30,602 bases of DNA from a virus. A program made the position numbers and the translations under genes. Below, in pieces: positions 6,233-12,749 of this stretch (positions within the stretch are counted from its first letter, which is position 1; every line of letters begins with the position of its first letter). The notes under the pieces are model-generated. The model was not told the DNA's origin, did not search any database, and saw only the letters and a program-made list of their open reading frames with translations. The stretch covers positions 1 through 30,602 of IMG/VR virus record IMGVR_UViG_3300035180_001073; one strand, written 5' to 3'.

Positions 6233-6304
6233 TTGCTTCTAATGGGGTCGAACCATTGTCTCGCACCTTCAGAGGGTGGTGTAATGCCATTATACCAAAA
6301 AGCA
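6233..6304 (-). tRNA. tRNA-Gln(CUG)
   Basis: Acceptor TGCTTTT/AGAAGCA, anticodon loop CTCTGAA (anticodon CUG, codon CAG) with four paired positions in the stem, T arm AATGG/CCATT with loop TTCGACC, discriminator A. Confidence 0.8.
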
Positions 6305-6309
6305 ATGTG

Positions 6310-6383
6310 TCGAGAAGGCGGAAATCGAATCCGCTAAACCGAGCTTCCAAAGCCCAGCCGCTTAAAACCTTAGTCACTTCTCG
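6310..6383 (-). tRNA. tRNA-Pro(UGG), copy 1
   Basis: Acceptor CGAGAAG/CTTCTCG perfect, anticodon stem TGGGC/GCTCG with loop TTTGGAA (anticodon UGG), T arm GCGGA/TCCGC with loop TTCGATT, discriminator A. Confidence 0.85.
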
Positions 6384-6388
6384 TTATG

Positions 6389-6673
6389 TTAAAGAACTCT
6401 TTGAAAGGTCCTGTTGAACCCATCTAATGTATACCAGTTCTTGGCGTTTATACCTTTTAAACCGGCACCTATTTCTTCACCATTCGCATCCTTCTGACCT
6501 GATTTATACCTGTTTTTTACATTGGCATAATTCTGTGTTTCGATGCTGCTTGATGTCTTGTCTGTTACTATGCTTTCGATCCCAACTTCAACGTGGAATG
6601 CTTTCATTCCTATCTCTATTTCTTCGAACTTAAAGTCACTCTGTGTCCAATTCTCTTTCTTTATCTGCTTCAT
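6389..6673 (-). CDS. Hypothetical protein (94 aa)
   Basis: Begins MKQIKKENWTQSDFKFEEIE; no recognised domain. ATG 6673 lies 14 bp after the 3' end of tRNA-Pro copy 2 and the stop lies 5 bp before tRNA-Pro copy 1, so it is probably co-transcribed with the tRNAs and freed by tRNA processing. Confidence 0.6.
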   Translation of the reverse strand: MKQIKKENWTQSDFKFEEIEIGMKAFHVEVGIESIVTDKTSSSIETQNYANVKNRYKSGQKDANGEEIGAGLKGINAKNWYTLDGFNRTFQRVL

Positions 6674-6687
6674 AAACCAATCATTTG

Positions 6688-6759
6688 TAGGGTAGGAGAA
6701 TTTCGAAATCTCGTCCTCTCGTTTCCAAAACGAGAAATCTGCCTCTGATATACTACCCT
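6688..6759 (-). tRNA. tRNA-Pro(UGG), copy 2
   Basis: Acceptor AGGGTAG/CTACCCT perfect, anticodon stem CTCGT/ACGAG perfect with loop TTTGGAA (anticodon UGG), discriminator A; the T loop reads TTCGAAA. Body differs strongly from copy 1. Confidence 0.85.
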
Positions 6760-6767
6760 ATGTTAAT

Positions 6768-6803
6768 AATAAAAAACCCCAGTGTCATTTATGAACTGGG
6801 GTC
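6768..6803 (-). terminator. Rho-independent terminator
   Basis: Minus strand ACCCCAG, 13-nt loop, CTGGGGT, then TTTTT. Closes the promoter-driven small-peptide unit 7014-6768. Confidence 0.8.
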
Positions 6804-6825
6804 AATGTGTTTGTATTTAAAGTGG

Positions 6826-6924
6826 TTATACTCCGCCACCTCCGTTATACGACATACCCAGTCCACGAGAGCCTGTGCCTCCCTGCGGTTTCTGCTTCGG
6901 TTGATATGTTGTATACGTTTTCAT
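6826..6924 (-). CDS. Gly-rich 32-residue peptide under strong promoter
   Basis: ATG 6924 to TAA 6826-6828. Begins MKTYTTYQPKQKPQGGTGSR and ends in a GGGGV tail. It lies alone between a strong promoter (box 6985-6992) and a terminator (6768-6803), the same layout as at 14704-14910 and 22600-22798. The sequence is unrelated to the other two peptides. The product may be the peptide or the short RNA itself. Confidence 0.5.
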   Translation of the reverse strand: MKTYTTYQPKQKPQGGTGSRGLGMSYNGGGGV

Positions 6925-6984
6925 TACTGTAAAATATGATTGTTTTTAAATGTCTTGTTTTGTGTGTACCTTTATAAATATATG

Positions 6985-7014
6985 CAAATATACGAAAGGT
7001 TTTTGAAATAGCAA
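6985..7014 (-). promoter_or_regulatory. Strong promoter 1 (TTGC-N18-TATATTTG)
   Basis: Minus strand TTGC (7014-7011), 18 bp, TATATTTG (6992-6985), with AACCTTTCG just before the -7 box and ATATTTAT just after it. Nearly identical to the promoters at 14880 and 22768. Confidence 0.75.
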
Positions 7015-7018
7015 GTTT

Positions 7019-7192
7019 TTATTGAACTTTTTTTAATTTATTTTTCTTTTGTTCGATTATTAGGTCTATCAGGAACTTCTCTTTGGGGTAGGCTTCCCTC
7101 TCCCATTCCTCATCCCTTTCACTCAAAAGTCGGCGCAGATTAGCAATTCTCAGGACCAAATGCCTTGCTTCACGCTTTTCAGCTTCGCTCAT
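7019..7192 (-). CDS. Small charged coiled-coil protein (57 aa)
   Basis: Start at ATG 7192, 2 bp after the upstream stop; an ATG at 7207 would overlap it. MSEAEKREARHLVLRIANLR, followed by acidic/basic heptad-like sequence, suggests one coiled-coil helix. Function unknown. Confidence 0.6.
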   Translation of the reverse strand: MSEAEKREARHLVLRIANLRRLLSERDEEWEREAYPKEKFLIDLIIEQKKNKLKKVQ

Positions 7193-7193
7193 T

Positions 7194-7604
7194 TTATTTA
7201 GCTCCATTTGCTTTCTTTTGTGCGTTTATCTTGTCTCTCAATTTGATTGCCAATTCGTAATCCTCTTCCTCTTCAGCCAGTGTCAATTGCTCTTCCAATG
7301 TAAGAAGCTTAACTTCTGGTTGAAGTGAGTTATAAAACTCTGGTGTTACAGAATCCACAGCCAGCTTAACGAATTCGCCTTCGTCGGTGAACCATGTCAT
7401 TCTTTTGAATACGATGCCGTCTTCCTCATAGGTTTCAACGATGTTTGGTTCGCCCAGCTCTTCGTCGATGGCATCCATCATTTTCTCATCATCATCAATC
7501 ATTCTGAATTTGGCGATGATGTCTTGTATTTTGCTCATCTTCTTCAGGGGCTTTACACCCATCATCTTCATGAACTCATTAAACAACGTCTCAAACTTAT
7601 CCAT
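7194..7604 (-). CDS. Protein with C-terminal UVR-like motif (136 aa)
   Basis: Begins MDKFETLFNEFMKMMGVKP. The C-terminal segment LEEQLTLAEEEEDYELAIKL, followed by RDKI, matches the UVR motif (short helical hairpin seen in UvrB, UvrC and ClpC-type proteins), which mediates protein contacts. The rest is acidic and not recognised. Short phage proteins with this arrangement are known but uncharacterised. Confidence 0.6.
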   Translation of the reverse strand: MDKFETLFNEFMKMMGVKPLKKMSKIQDIIAKFRMIDDDEKMMDAIDEELGEPNIVETYEEDGIVFKRMTWFTDEGEFVKLAVDSVTPEFYNSLQPEVKLLTLEEQLTLAEEEEDYELAIKLRDKINAQKKANGAK

Positions 7605-7857
7605 TTATCTTCAATTTAATGCTTGTTATTATGCTCTTTACCTTGTTGAAAAGGTAAACTGCTGGGTTTATTCTATACAAAATAAAGAATAAGGTAAAGA
7701 ATAGGGCCGTAAAAAAGTAGAGTATATACATTGTATGCCAGTAGCTGTTCGTTAACTGAGTCAACTTGAATACGAGTAGGTCGTACCCAAATGGATTTAG
7801 AAAACTCGCTATTACCAGACTTGCTGTTCCTAACTTCTTTCTTGTTTCGTTTGTCAT
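7597..7857 (-). CDS. Small membrane protein with two transmembrane segments
   Basis: 86 aa. Hydrophobic segments at about residues 10-28 and 42-62 (MYILYFFTALFFTLFFILY), separated by a short polar loop, and a basic C-terminus. The stop overlaps the next start by 8 bp. Could act at the inner membrane; no family recognised. Confidence 0.6.
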   Translation of the reverse strand: MTNETRKKLGTASLVIASFLNPFGYDLLVFKLTQLTNSYWHTMYILYFFTALFFTLFFILYRINPAVYLFNKVKSIITSIKLKING

Positions 7858-7960
7858 CAGGGTCCATGGAAAGGGTTTATTGACAATCCTTCTGAAGTTA
7901 TTTTATCTGAAGGATTCTTAGAGGGCCGGGGCACCTATACTTAAATAAATATCCCGTAAT

Positions 7961-8089
7961 TTACCAATATTTGTGGGCAAAATGTATCCCAACAAAAATA
8001 ACGGCTATAGCTATCCCTATAGATAGGGTTCATACCAAGATATACAAAACTCTCAAACCCCAAGGCAACATCTTAAAAAGTTCCCACAT
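7961..8089 (-). pseudogene. Small membrane-protein frame with in-frame TGA
   Basis: ATG 8089 reads MWELFKMLPWGLRVLYILV, then TGA (8030-8032), then continues in the same frame as TLSIGIAIAVIFVGIHFAHK to TAA 7961. Read through, it is a 42-residue protein with a convincing transmembrane helix spanning the TGA. The alternative start overlapping the TGA (ATGA) reads a less protein-like sequence. Compare the in-frame TGA at 958-960. Confidence 0.35.
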
Positions 8090-8094
8090 AGTGT

Positions 8095-8592
8095 TTATTT
8101 TAAATCGTTTGATTGATAATCTGTCCTTTGGTTAAAGCCGTAAATAACGCCCATCCTGAAGGCTTCACAATTCATGTTCTCATAGGCCATGGCCAAGATT
8201 TTCTCCCTTGCATCGGTTCCTGTGAAACCCTCAAGCTCAGGAATTTCCTCGTAAGGTAAGTTTCCCTTATAATACTTTCTGAATGAGTCCCTTGAACCGA
8301 ACAGAGTGACATTTTCGTGGTTGCTCAGATGCAGGTCAAGATTCTGTGACCAGATATGGTCTTCCTTATGGTCTCTGATTTGATAAAAGGTAATATCCTT
8401 ATCTGGGAAGGATTGAAGAATCATCTCTTTGCGGATGTCGAAAGATAGCGGATTCCTTGGATTAGGTAGTCCCGGCTCACCCAAAAGAATAACCAACTTG
8501 TCAACCTTAGCCAATATGCTGTTAATTAGGTGAAGATGGCCTGAATGGAGTGTGGCCACCTGAAATCTTGCTACTATTGCGCCTGTTCTCAT
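8095..8592 (-). CDS. NMN adenylyltransferase-like nucleotidyltransferase (NadM type)
   Basis: 165 aa. The N-terminus GAIVARFQVATLHSGHLHLI carries the nucleotidyltransferase motif (T/S)xGHxxxI of the cytidylyltransferase-like superfamily. NPLSFDIRKEMILQSFP, the central FGSRDSF and the GFTGTDAREK segment (ISGTxIR motif) fit the NadM / NMNAT group, which makes NAD+ from NMN and ATP. A phage copy could restore NAD+ consumed by host defence or support phage metabolism; no nicotinamide phosphoribosyltransferase is visible here. Substrate is inferred, not shown. Confidence 0.75.
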   Translation of the reverse strand: MRTGAIVARFQVATLHSGHLHLINSILAKVDKLVILLGEPGLPNPRNPLSFDIRKEMILQSFPDKDITFYQIRDHKEDHIWSQNLDLHLSNHENVTLFGSRDSFRKYYKGNLPYEEIPELEGFTGTDAREKILAMAYENMNCEAFRMGVIYGFNQRTDYQSNDLK

Positions 8593-8651
8593 TTATTAAA
8601 TTTTGTGCAAGATACGATGAAAAGTTTAATCTTGCAAGTAACTTTTAGAAT

Positions 8652-8745
8652 ACCGTATAATTAAACCTGAACAAAACTCCCACATTAAGCAAAAATTTTT
8701 TAAAGGTTTGAAATGTTAAGATTTATTGTAGACGGTGTTGTACCC
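8652..8745. repeat. Dispersed repeat, internally deleted copy
   Basis: 8652-8711 matches 4646-4705 (58/60) and 8712-8745 continues directly with the sequence of 4850-4883, so 143 bp present in the long copy are missing. Beyond 8745 the minus strand holds a D-arm-like CTAA/TTAG and an anticodon-arm-like CACAG/CTCTG around TTTGTAA, a possible tRNA-Thr 5' fragment. The GIY-YIG gene starts its 3' end 100 bp away. Confidence 0.7.
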
Positions 8746-8844
8746 CAGAGTTACAAACTGTGCTAACCTACGGTTTAGATGAGATGGTACGCATTGTTAA
8801 GAGGCTTTCACGTCTTCGGTCCATGATGATGCATCATCAGAGGG

Positions 8845-9459
8845 CTAATTATTTTCATTGTAAGACCAGATGTATCCTTTATAGTTTTTTTTTCTTCCTT
8901 TACAACAAGCACAAATATTGCCGGTATGATAATTTAAAATTCGGTGAATTTCAGAAACAGAAATCCAGATTTTAATTACTTCACCCTCTAATGTTTTTTG
9001 TACTATTTCTCTTCTGTATTTTTCCTTACCAATCTTAGTAGATTTAGCAATATTATCCTTGTGTTGTTGAGTTAACTTTTTCCCAAGTTTAGATTTTGTT
9101 TGATTATCGACTGTACTTTTAGGTAAAGATTTACCCTTTAATTTCTTTCTGATTTTTTCTTTGGTCTCTTCACTCACAACTCGACCCTTTGAGTTTCCAG
9201 CTATAGGGCAAATGTTAATTGTAGGTTTTAAAATGTCAATATAAAATTGTTCTCGTTCTAACAAATTAGCCCCGTCAACAACTTCCAATATTTTAAAAAC
9301 TATTTCACTATGTTTTTGATATAACCTTCTCATCTTATAGTTACAGTGTCTACCACCATTTAAGTCGCTTAAATGTTTTTTAAACCTCTTTTCAAACGTC
9401 CCTGTTGTAGACCCAACGTATAATTCATCCCCGATATTTATTGAATAAATTCCAGCCAT
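8845..9459 (-). CDS. GIY-YIG homing endonuclease with NUMOD domains
   Basis: 204 aa. GIY-YIG core at the N-terminus (MAGIYSINIGDELYVGSTTG, then FEKRFKKHL, and Glu in LLEREQFYIDILKP). It is followed by NUMOD3-like repeats (SEETKEKIRKKLKGK; TQQHKDNIAKSTKIGKEKYR) and a C-terminal NUMOD1-like DNA-binding part (SVSEIHRILNYHTGNICACC). Typical SegA-like free-standing endonuclease. ATATTTAT (9464-9471) precedes ATG 9459 by a few bases. It sits beside the deleted repeat copy. Confidence 0.88.
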   Translation of the reverse strand: MAGIYSINIGDELYVGSTTGTFEKRFKKHLSDLNGGRHCNYKMRRLYQKHSEIVFKILEVVDGANLLEREQFYIDILKPTINICPIAGNSKGRVVSEETKEKIRKKLKGKSLPKSTVDNQTKSKLGKKLTQQHKDNIAKSTKIGKEKYRREIVQKTLEGEVIKIWISVSEIHRILNYHTGNICACCKGRKKNYKGYIWSYNENN

Positions 9460-9534
9460 ATCAATAAATATCTCACTTTAGGCTAAAAGTCAAAAAAATC
9501 CCTTGGCCTTCGGGCTAATTAATGTTTCCATAAT

Positions 9535-9802
9535 TTATCTTGGTATAGCGCCGTGCGTTTCCATGCAGTTAACTGCAATACCGGCAATTTTACGCATAAC
9601 TTTTAGGGCTTCAGTATCACCAGCATTGAGTGTCCAAGCTTCATCCAGCTTGTTGATGTAGTGATGTAACATTACGGTGAATTCACCAACTGTACGAACT
9701 CTGCCGTCAGTTCTGTCGGATGAGAGAGAGAGAGTCTTGATATTCACGTTCGCCATCGATTACGTGGTAGACTTCATCACGACTTGTAGTTGCGTTTAAC
9801 AT
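9535..9802 (-). pseudogene. Conserved phage protein frameshifted in a TC repeat
   Basis: ATG 9802 reads MLNATTSRDEVYHVIDGERE, then YQDSLSL, and then goes out of frame. A second frame, open from ATG 9756, carries the rest (SDRTDGRVRTVGEFTVML, then VMRKIAGIAVNCMETHGAIP) to 9535. Together they match one conserved phage protein (xxVIDGERxYQD ... MRKIAxxAVxCMExHGAPxR). The frames meet in a (TC)6 tract at 9722-9734; adding one TC restores a single frame. A TAACTTTG box (9847-9854) lies upstream. Confidence 0.7.
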
Positions 9803-9846
9803 AGGATATTGTTTTAGTTGAGCATACAAGCTTTCGCCGGTACGCT

Positions 9847-9854
9847 CAAAGTTA
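9847..9854 (-). promoter_or_regulatory. Bacteroidetes-type -7 box
   Basis: Minus-strand TAACTTTG upstream of the frameshifted gene starting at 9802. Confidence 0.4.
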
Positions 9855-9931
9855 GTTTATTTTTTGAAGTCGCAGCCATACCTTTCTTTCAGGCAGGTCC
9901 CCTTCCGTCTTCACTAACAAATTGACTTACG

Positions 9932-10004
9932 TGGTGCCGGGTGGGGTTGAACCACCGACACATGGATTTTCAGTCCATTGCTCTACCAACTGAGCTACAG
10001 CACC
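9932..10004 (-). tRNA. tRNA-Phe(GAA), copy 1
   Basis: Acceptor GGTGCTG/CGGCACC, D arm GCTC/GAGC, anticodon stem ATGGA/TCCAT with loop CTGAAAA (anticodon GAA), T arm GGTGG/CCACC with loop TTCAACC, discriminator A. Confidence 0.93.
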
Positions 10005-10231
10005 AAATATGATGCAGAACATGCTGCATCGATATTTGACATGGGGTCTTTGCCTCCTGTCAACAGTTTTCTTGAAAACGTGTCCAAAATCAAAGGAGCG
10101 ATATATTTCATTTTTAATCAACTAAACTCTTCTCCCTGTTGAGCAAAATGTGATAAGATTGTGCTTAGGGATTTGGGCCCTATGAAAATAGGCTCACCAC
10201 TGTTCCTAATAAATGAGATGACTCAAGCACA
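10005..10231. other. Intergenic stretch with hairpins, no gene seen
   Basis: No protein-like frame. Small inverted repeats are present: GATGCAG/CTGCATC (about 10009-10026) and CCTAT/ATAGG (about 10179-10192). On the minus strand the second lies in AGTGGTGAGCC-like sequence that recalls a degraded tRNA, but no full cloverleaf forms. Confidence 0.3.
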
Positions 10232-10489
10232 TTAATTCACTGGGCATAATACCAAAGCTCTTGGTTTCTCCAAAATGTCATTCCACTCTTCATCTGACAT
10301 TGCTGCGTCATCTGCTGTCCATCTGGTACTGTAAACTTCACCGTACCATGTTGTCTCAGGAAGATAAACACAATCTGCGTCAGCATCGGATAATGGAGAG
10401 TAACCGTTACCTTCAGCATCTTTCTGTAGAATCACTTCCATTTCATCAGGAAGATTCTCCAAAAGGGCTTTTAATTCTTTTACATTCAT
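10232..10489 (-). CDS. Conserved phage hypothetical protein (85 aa)
   Basis: Begins MNVKELKALLENLPDEMEVI, followed by GNGYSPLSDAD and WYGEVYS. This pattern (short N-terminal helix, then LPDDxxVxxxxDxEGNxYSPL) is common in phage and bacterial small proteins of unknown function. Start at ATG 10489 because the longer frame would run into tRNA-Phe; ATG lies 2 bp after the tRNA 3' end, so tRNA trimming would produce an essentially leaderless mRNA. Confidence 0.75.
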   Translation of the reverse strand: MNVKELKALLENLPDEMEVILQKDAEGNGYSPLSDADADCVYLPETTWYGEVYSTRWTADDAAMSDEEWNDILEKPRALVLCPVN

Positions 10490-10491
10490 AG

Positions 10492-10564
10492 TGGTGCAGG
10501 GCATTTTCGAAGTGCCGACACCTTGGTTTTCAACCAAGTGCTCTACCAACTGAGCTACCGCACC
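10492..10564 (-). tRNA. tRNA-Phe(GAA), copy 2
   Basis: Acceptor GGTGCGG/CTGCACC, D arm GCTC/GAGC, anticodon stem CTTGG/CCAAG with loop TTGAAAA (anticodon GAA), discriminator A. Its 5' half is the same as that of the chimeric tRNA at 14027-14099. Confidence 0.92.
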
Positions 10565-10579
10565 ATAACATTCACGCCG

Positions 10580-10790
10580 TATTCTATTTTTGACGTTGGT
10601 TGTTGGACCATGCTGCTGTCCGTGGGTCCCCGTTCATAGGGGTCTGCGTCCACGTAACTCGTTGAACCAACCCCTGCCGTTAGGCATATTAAAGCACACT
10701 GGGCCCGGAATGCTTTCGTAACCCCGAAGGGCTTACCTAATTGCTATCCTCATTCGGTCGATTTCCGACTGCCATTACCTTAGGACCATT
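10580..10790 (-). ncRNA. Candidate structured non-coding RNA
   Basis: About 210 bp upstream of tRNA-Phe with no reading frame and higher GC than the surroundings. Minus-strand pairings include GTTGGTT with AACCAAC enclosing GTGG/CCAC and CCCC-N7-GGGG; GTAA-CCC-TTCG-GGG-TTAC with one mismatch; AAAGCA with TGCTTT; GTCG-GAAAT-CGAC; and CCTAA with TTAGG. No terminator follows, so it probably shares a transcript with the tRNA. It does not show the conserved boxes of RNase P RNA, tmRNA or SRP RNA. Confidence 0.4.
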
Positions 10791-10886
10791 ATTTGTTTGA
10801 TTGCTGTATCGAATCTTATCAAAAAACTTCAGGATGCAAATATACTAAGTTGTTTCTCACTTGTCAACTTTTTGACCAACTTTATT

Positions 10887-11147
10887 TTAAAGAAATTTAA
10901 TTACTGGCTTCAACGTCTCTTTATAATACGGAACCTCAACCGTCATCTTTCCATCATTCCTCTCAAGATACAATATGTACCTATCCTTGAATTCGAATAC
11001 TGGGTGGCCAATCTCAGCTGGCTTGAACCCAACGATTCCCTGAGGCGAAGAAAGAGACCCAACCATTACTGGTAAGGACTCCTTATCCGCTACAGATATC
11101 ATTTCTATAATCTGATTAACGATTGATATTTTCTGTTCATCCTTCAT
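10887..11147 (-). CDS. Hypothetical protein (86 aa)
   Basis: Begins MKDEQKISIVNQIIEMISVA; ends in a YYKETLKPVIKFL segment. No family recognised. Its start overlaps the end of the RNA-ligase-like gene by 11 bp, so the two are probably co-translated. Confidence 0.65.
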   Translation of the reverse strand: MKDEQKISIVNQIIEMISVADKESLPVMVGSLSSPQGIVGFKPAEIGHPVFEFKDRYILYLERNDGKMTVEVPYYKETLKPVIKFL

Positions 11148-11871
11148 TTAGTCCAGCTTGTTTTAATTCCAGTGCGTAAAGTTCTGGACTCTTGGTTCTA
11201 AGTCTTTGAAACCAATCATCCGTCTTTATCTTGCAATAGTATAGGTGATTATTACCTTTCTTGCTTTGCGTAACACCCTTGCATATGAGTCCTTCTGTTA
11301 ACCCAAACTCATTTGCCTTCACCCGCTGCACCAATTCCTTGTTAAGGTTGCCGGTGTAAACGATGCGTGGTATACCTGTATGTCCAAAGTCGTTGATAAA
11401 CTCCTTCGGCACTATCAGGCCATGCTTGTGTTCTGAGATGTCAAACAGAACAATGTCAAATTTATCATTGAGGAAGTCATGCTGACCGAATGATGATTTC
11501 TCACCAATAAGCTCAGCAAAGCAAACGAATGCTTGAGAGTTCCTGTAATCCTTTGACTTGAAGACCTTGGTTAAAGCGTCTTCGTATTTGTCCCTGAAAA
11601 GATTTACTGCAAAGCCAAACTGTTCATGCTTGTCATCAACATCAATTGAAATATCGAATGGGTCGTCTTTGAAAAAGTAAGTTGTAAATTCAACCTCTTT
11701 CTTCTCTTTCGTTTCTGGATTATAGGTATTTCTGAAACATCCTTCTCTTATTTCCCATATGGGAAGTTCAAACATAACTACACTGACCCTTGTGGATTTG
11801 ATTATCCACATGGTTCCCAGATTTGGGTCTGGTATCCGGCCTTTGGCCACCAAGTAGTCTGTTTTGTTCAT
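11137..11871 (-). CDS. RNA-ligase-like nucleotidyltransferase
   Basis: 244 aa from ATG 11871. The order of segments FVCFAELIGEKSSFG (motif III-like), NDKFDIVLFDIS (IIIa-like), LTEGLICKGV (motif IV, EGxxxK) and YYCKIKTDDWFQ (motif V, KxK) fits the phage RNA-ligase / covalent nucleotidyltransferase fold. The adenylated lysine in a KxxG context (motif I) is not obvious, so activity is uncertain. A repair ligase for cleaved tRNAs would fit a tRNA-rich region, but that is inference. A TATATTTG box (11876-11883) ends 4 bp before the ATG. Confidence 0.6.
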   Translation of the reverse strand: MNKTDYLVAKGRIPDPNLGTMWIIKSTRVSVVMFELPIWEIREGCFRNTYNPETKEKKEVEFTTYFFKDDPFDISIDVDDKHEQFGFAVNLFRDKYEDALTKVFKSKDYRNSQAFVCFAELIGEKSSFGQHDFLNDKFDIVLFDISEHKHGLIVPKEFINDFGHTGIPRIVYTGNLNKELVQRVKANEFGLTEGLICKGVTQSKKGNNHLYYCKIKTDDWFQRLRTKSPELYALELKQAGLNEG

Positions 11872-11875
11872 TAAG

Positions 11876-11883
11876 CAAATATA
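11876..11883 (-). promoter_or_regulatory. Bacteroidetes-type -7 box, leaderless geometry
   Basis: Minus-strand TATATTTG, 4 bp from ATG 11871 of the RNA-ligase-like gene; it rules out the upstream ATG at 11904. Confidence 0.55.
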
Positions 11884-11916
11884 CAAAATATTTTGATATA
11901 ACAAAATAAAAATAAC

Positions 11917-12378
11917 TTATATTCCACCCCTCTTATTCAGTGTTTTAGTATTGGACCTATTTCTAAGGTCAGATATTAGTGAGTCTGGGATTTTTAAACC
12001 TCGTGATTCGAAATCTTCGGTAATTTCTTGAATGCGCAGTGTGCCCTCGCATATGCCTTCAATCCACATGTTGACATGCAGACCCCAGCTTTTTTTACCC
12101 ATGAGTACACCTCGTACTATATTGGTATGCCGTGTGGGTATATCTACCTTTGTGTTTGAGTGTGAGAATTGGCCATTTTCGTATTGGCGGAATACATTCT
12201 TACCTTCAAGGCCATTTATGTCAAAGACAAAATTAAAATCTAAGTCTAAGTCGCTGCCGCAGAATGTTAGTAAACCGTTAGACGAACAATCAAACCACTC
12301 TGCAACCATCGGCAAATGGTCGCTCTGTGGTGAGGTCTTTTCGCCCTGTGAAATTGCCGTATCACAGGTATAAATCAC
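11917..12378 (-). CDS. Hypothetical protein (153 aa)
   Basis: ATG 12378 lies 9 bp after the 3' end of tRNA-Ala; an internal ATG at 12309 (MVAEWFDCSSNGLL) is possible. The sequence (NFVFDINGLEGKNVFRQYEN, then WGLHVNMWIEGICEGTLRI) suggests a beta-rich fold. No family recognised. Confidence 0.6.
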   Translation of the reverse strand: MIYTCDTAISQGEKTSPQSDHLPMVAEWFDCSSNGLLTFCGSDLDLDFNFVFDINGLEGKNVFRQYENGQFSHSNTKVDIPTRHTNIVRGVLMGKKSWGLHVNMWIEGICEGTLRIQEITEDFESRGLKIPDSLISDLRNRSNTKTLNKRGGI

Positions 12379-12387
12379 CTCTTTTTG

Positions 12388-12463
12388 TGGAGAATATCGG
12401 AGTCGAACCGATGACCCCCTACGTGCAAGGCAGGTGCTCTAAGGCCAACTGAGCTAATTCCCC
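12388..12463 (-). tRNA. tRNA-Ala(UGC)
   Basis: Acceptor GGGGAAT/ATTCTCC, D arm GCTC/GAGC with a long loop, anticodon stem CCTGC/GTAGG with loop CTTGCAC (anticodon UGC), T arm ATCGG/CCGAT with loop TTCGACT, discriminator A. Confidence 0.9.
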
Positions 12464-12469
12464 AAATTT

Positions 12470-12540
12470 TGCCGGATGTTACCGGCTTTATTCAAATATA
12501 GCCTTATATTTGAACCATTATGTTACCGGCAATTGCCGGT
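12470..12540. promoter_or_regulatory. Cluster of three inverted repeats, one shared with 23313
   Basis: GCCGG-ATGTTA-CCGGC (12470-12485), then TTCAAATATA-GCCT-TATATTTGAA (12491-12514), then the perfect palindrome ACCGGCAATTGCCGGT (12525-12540). The middle one has a TATATTTG box on both strands and the same arms recur at 23313-23336. It lies between tRNA-Asp and tRNA-Ala and may be a promoter/operator or a two-way promoter. Confidence 0.5.
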
Positions 12541-12542
12541 TA

Positions 12543-12618
12543 GCGGATAAGACGGGACTCGAACCCGCAATCTCTTCCGTGACAGGGAAGCGACATACAC
12601 CAATATGCTGCCTATCCG
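12543..12618 (-). tRNA. tRNA-Asp(GUC)
   Basis: Acceptor CGGATAG/TTATCCG, anticodon stem CTTCC/GGAAG with loop CTGTCAC (anticodon GUC), T arm GCGGG/CCCGT with loop TTCGAGT. The discriminator would be C rather than the usual G. Confidence 0.88.
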
Positions 12619-12676
12619 AATAGAGGGTCAAGCATGTGACGAGCATGCTCTTCGGTAGTCAACCAACCCTGCTCAG

Positions 12677-12749
12677 TAACCACATTGGGATTCGAACCCA
12701 AATCTCCTACTTGAGGGGCAAGCGACCTAAACCATTAGTCGATGCGGCC
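12677..12749 (-). tRNA. tRNA-Glu(CUC), with C33
   Basis: Acceptor GGCCGCA/TGTGGTT (several G-U pairs), D arm GACT/GGTC, anticodon stem CTTGC/GTAGG with loop CCCTCAA (anticodon CUC, codon GAG), T arm TTGGG/CCCAA with loop TTCGAAT. Position 33 is C instead of the near-invariant U. The end of the gene at 12727-12927 runs into its 5' half. Confidence 0.75.

Noticed and set aside
9535-9756. 73-aa protein from ATG 9756 as an intact gene
   Set aside because: The conserved family has an additional N-terminal part that is present upstream in another frame; the short frame is the tail of a frameshifted gene.
10780-10792. I-CeuI-like GGTCCTAAGGTA sequence (23S rRNA helix 69 region)
   Set aside because: Only 12 bases match and the surroundings do not resemble 23S rRNA, so it is likely chance.
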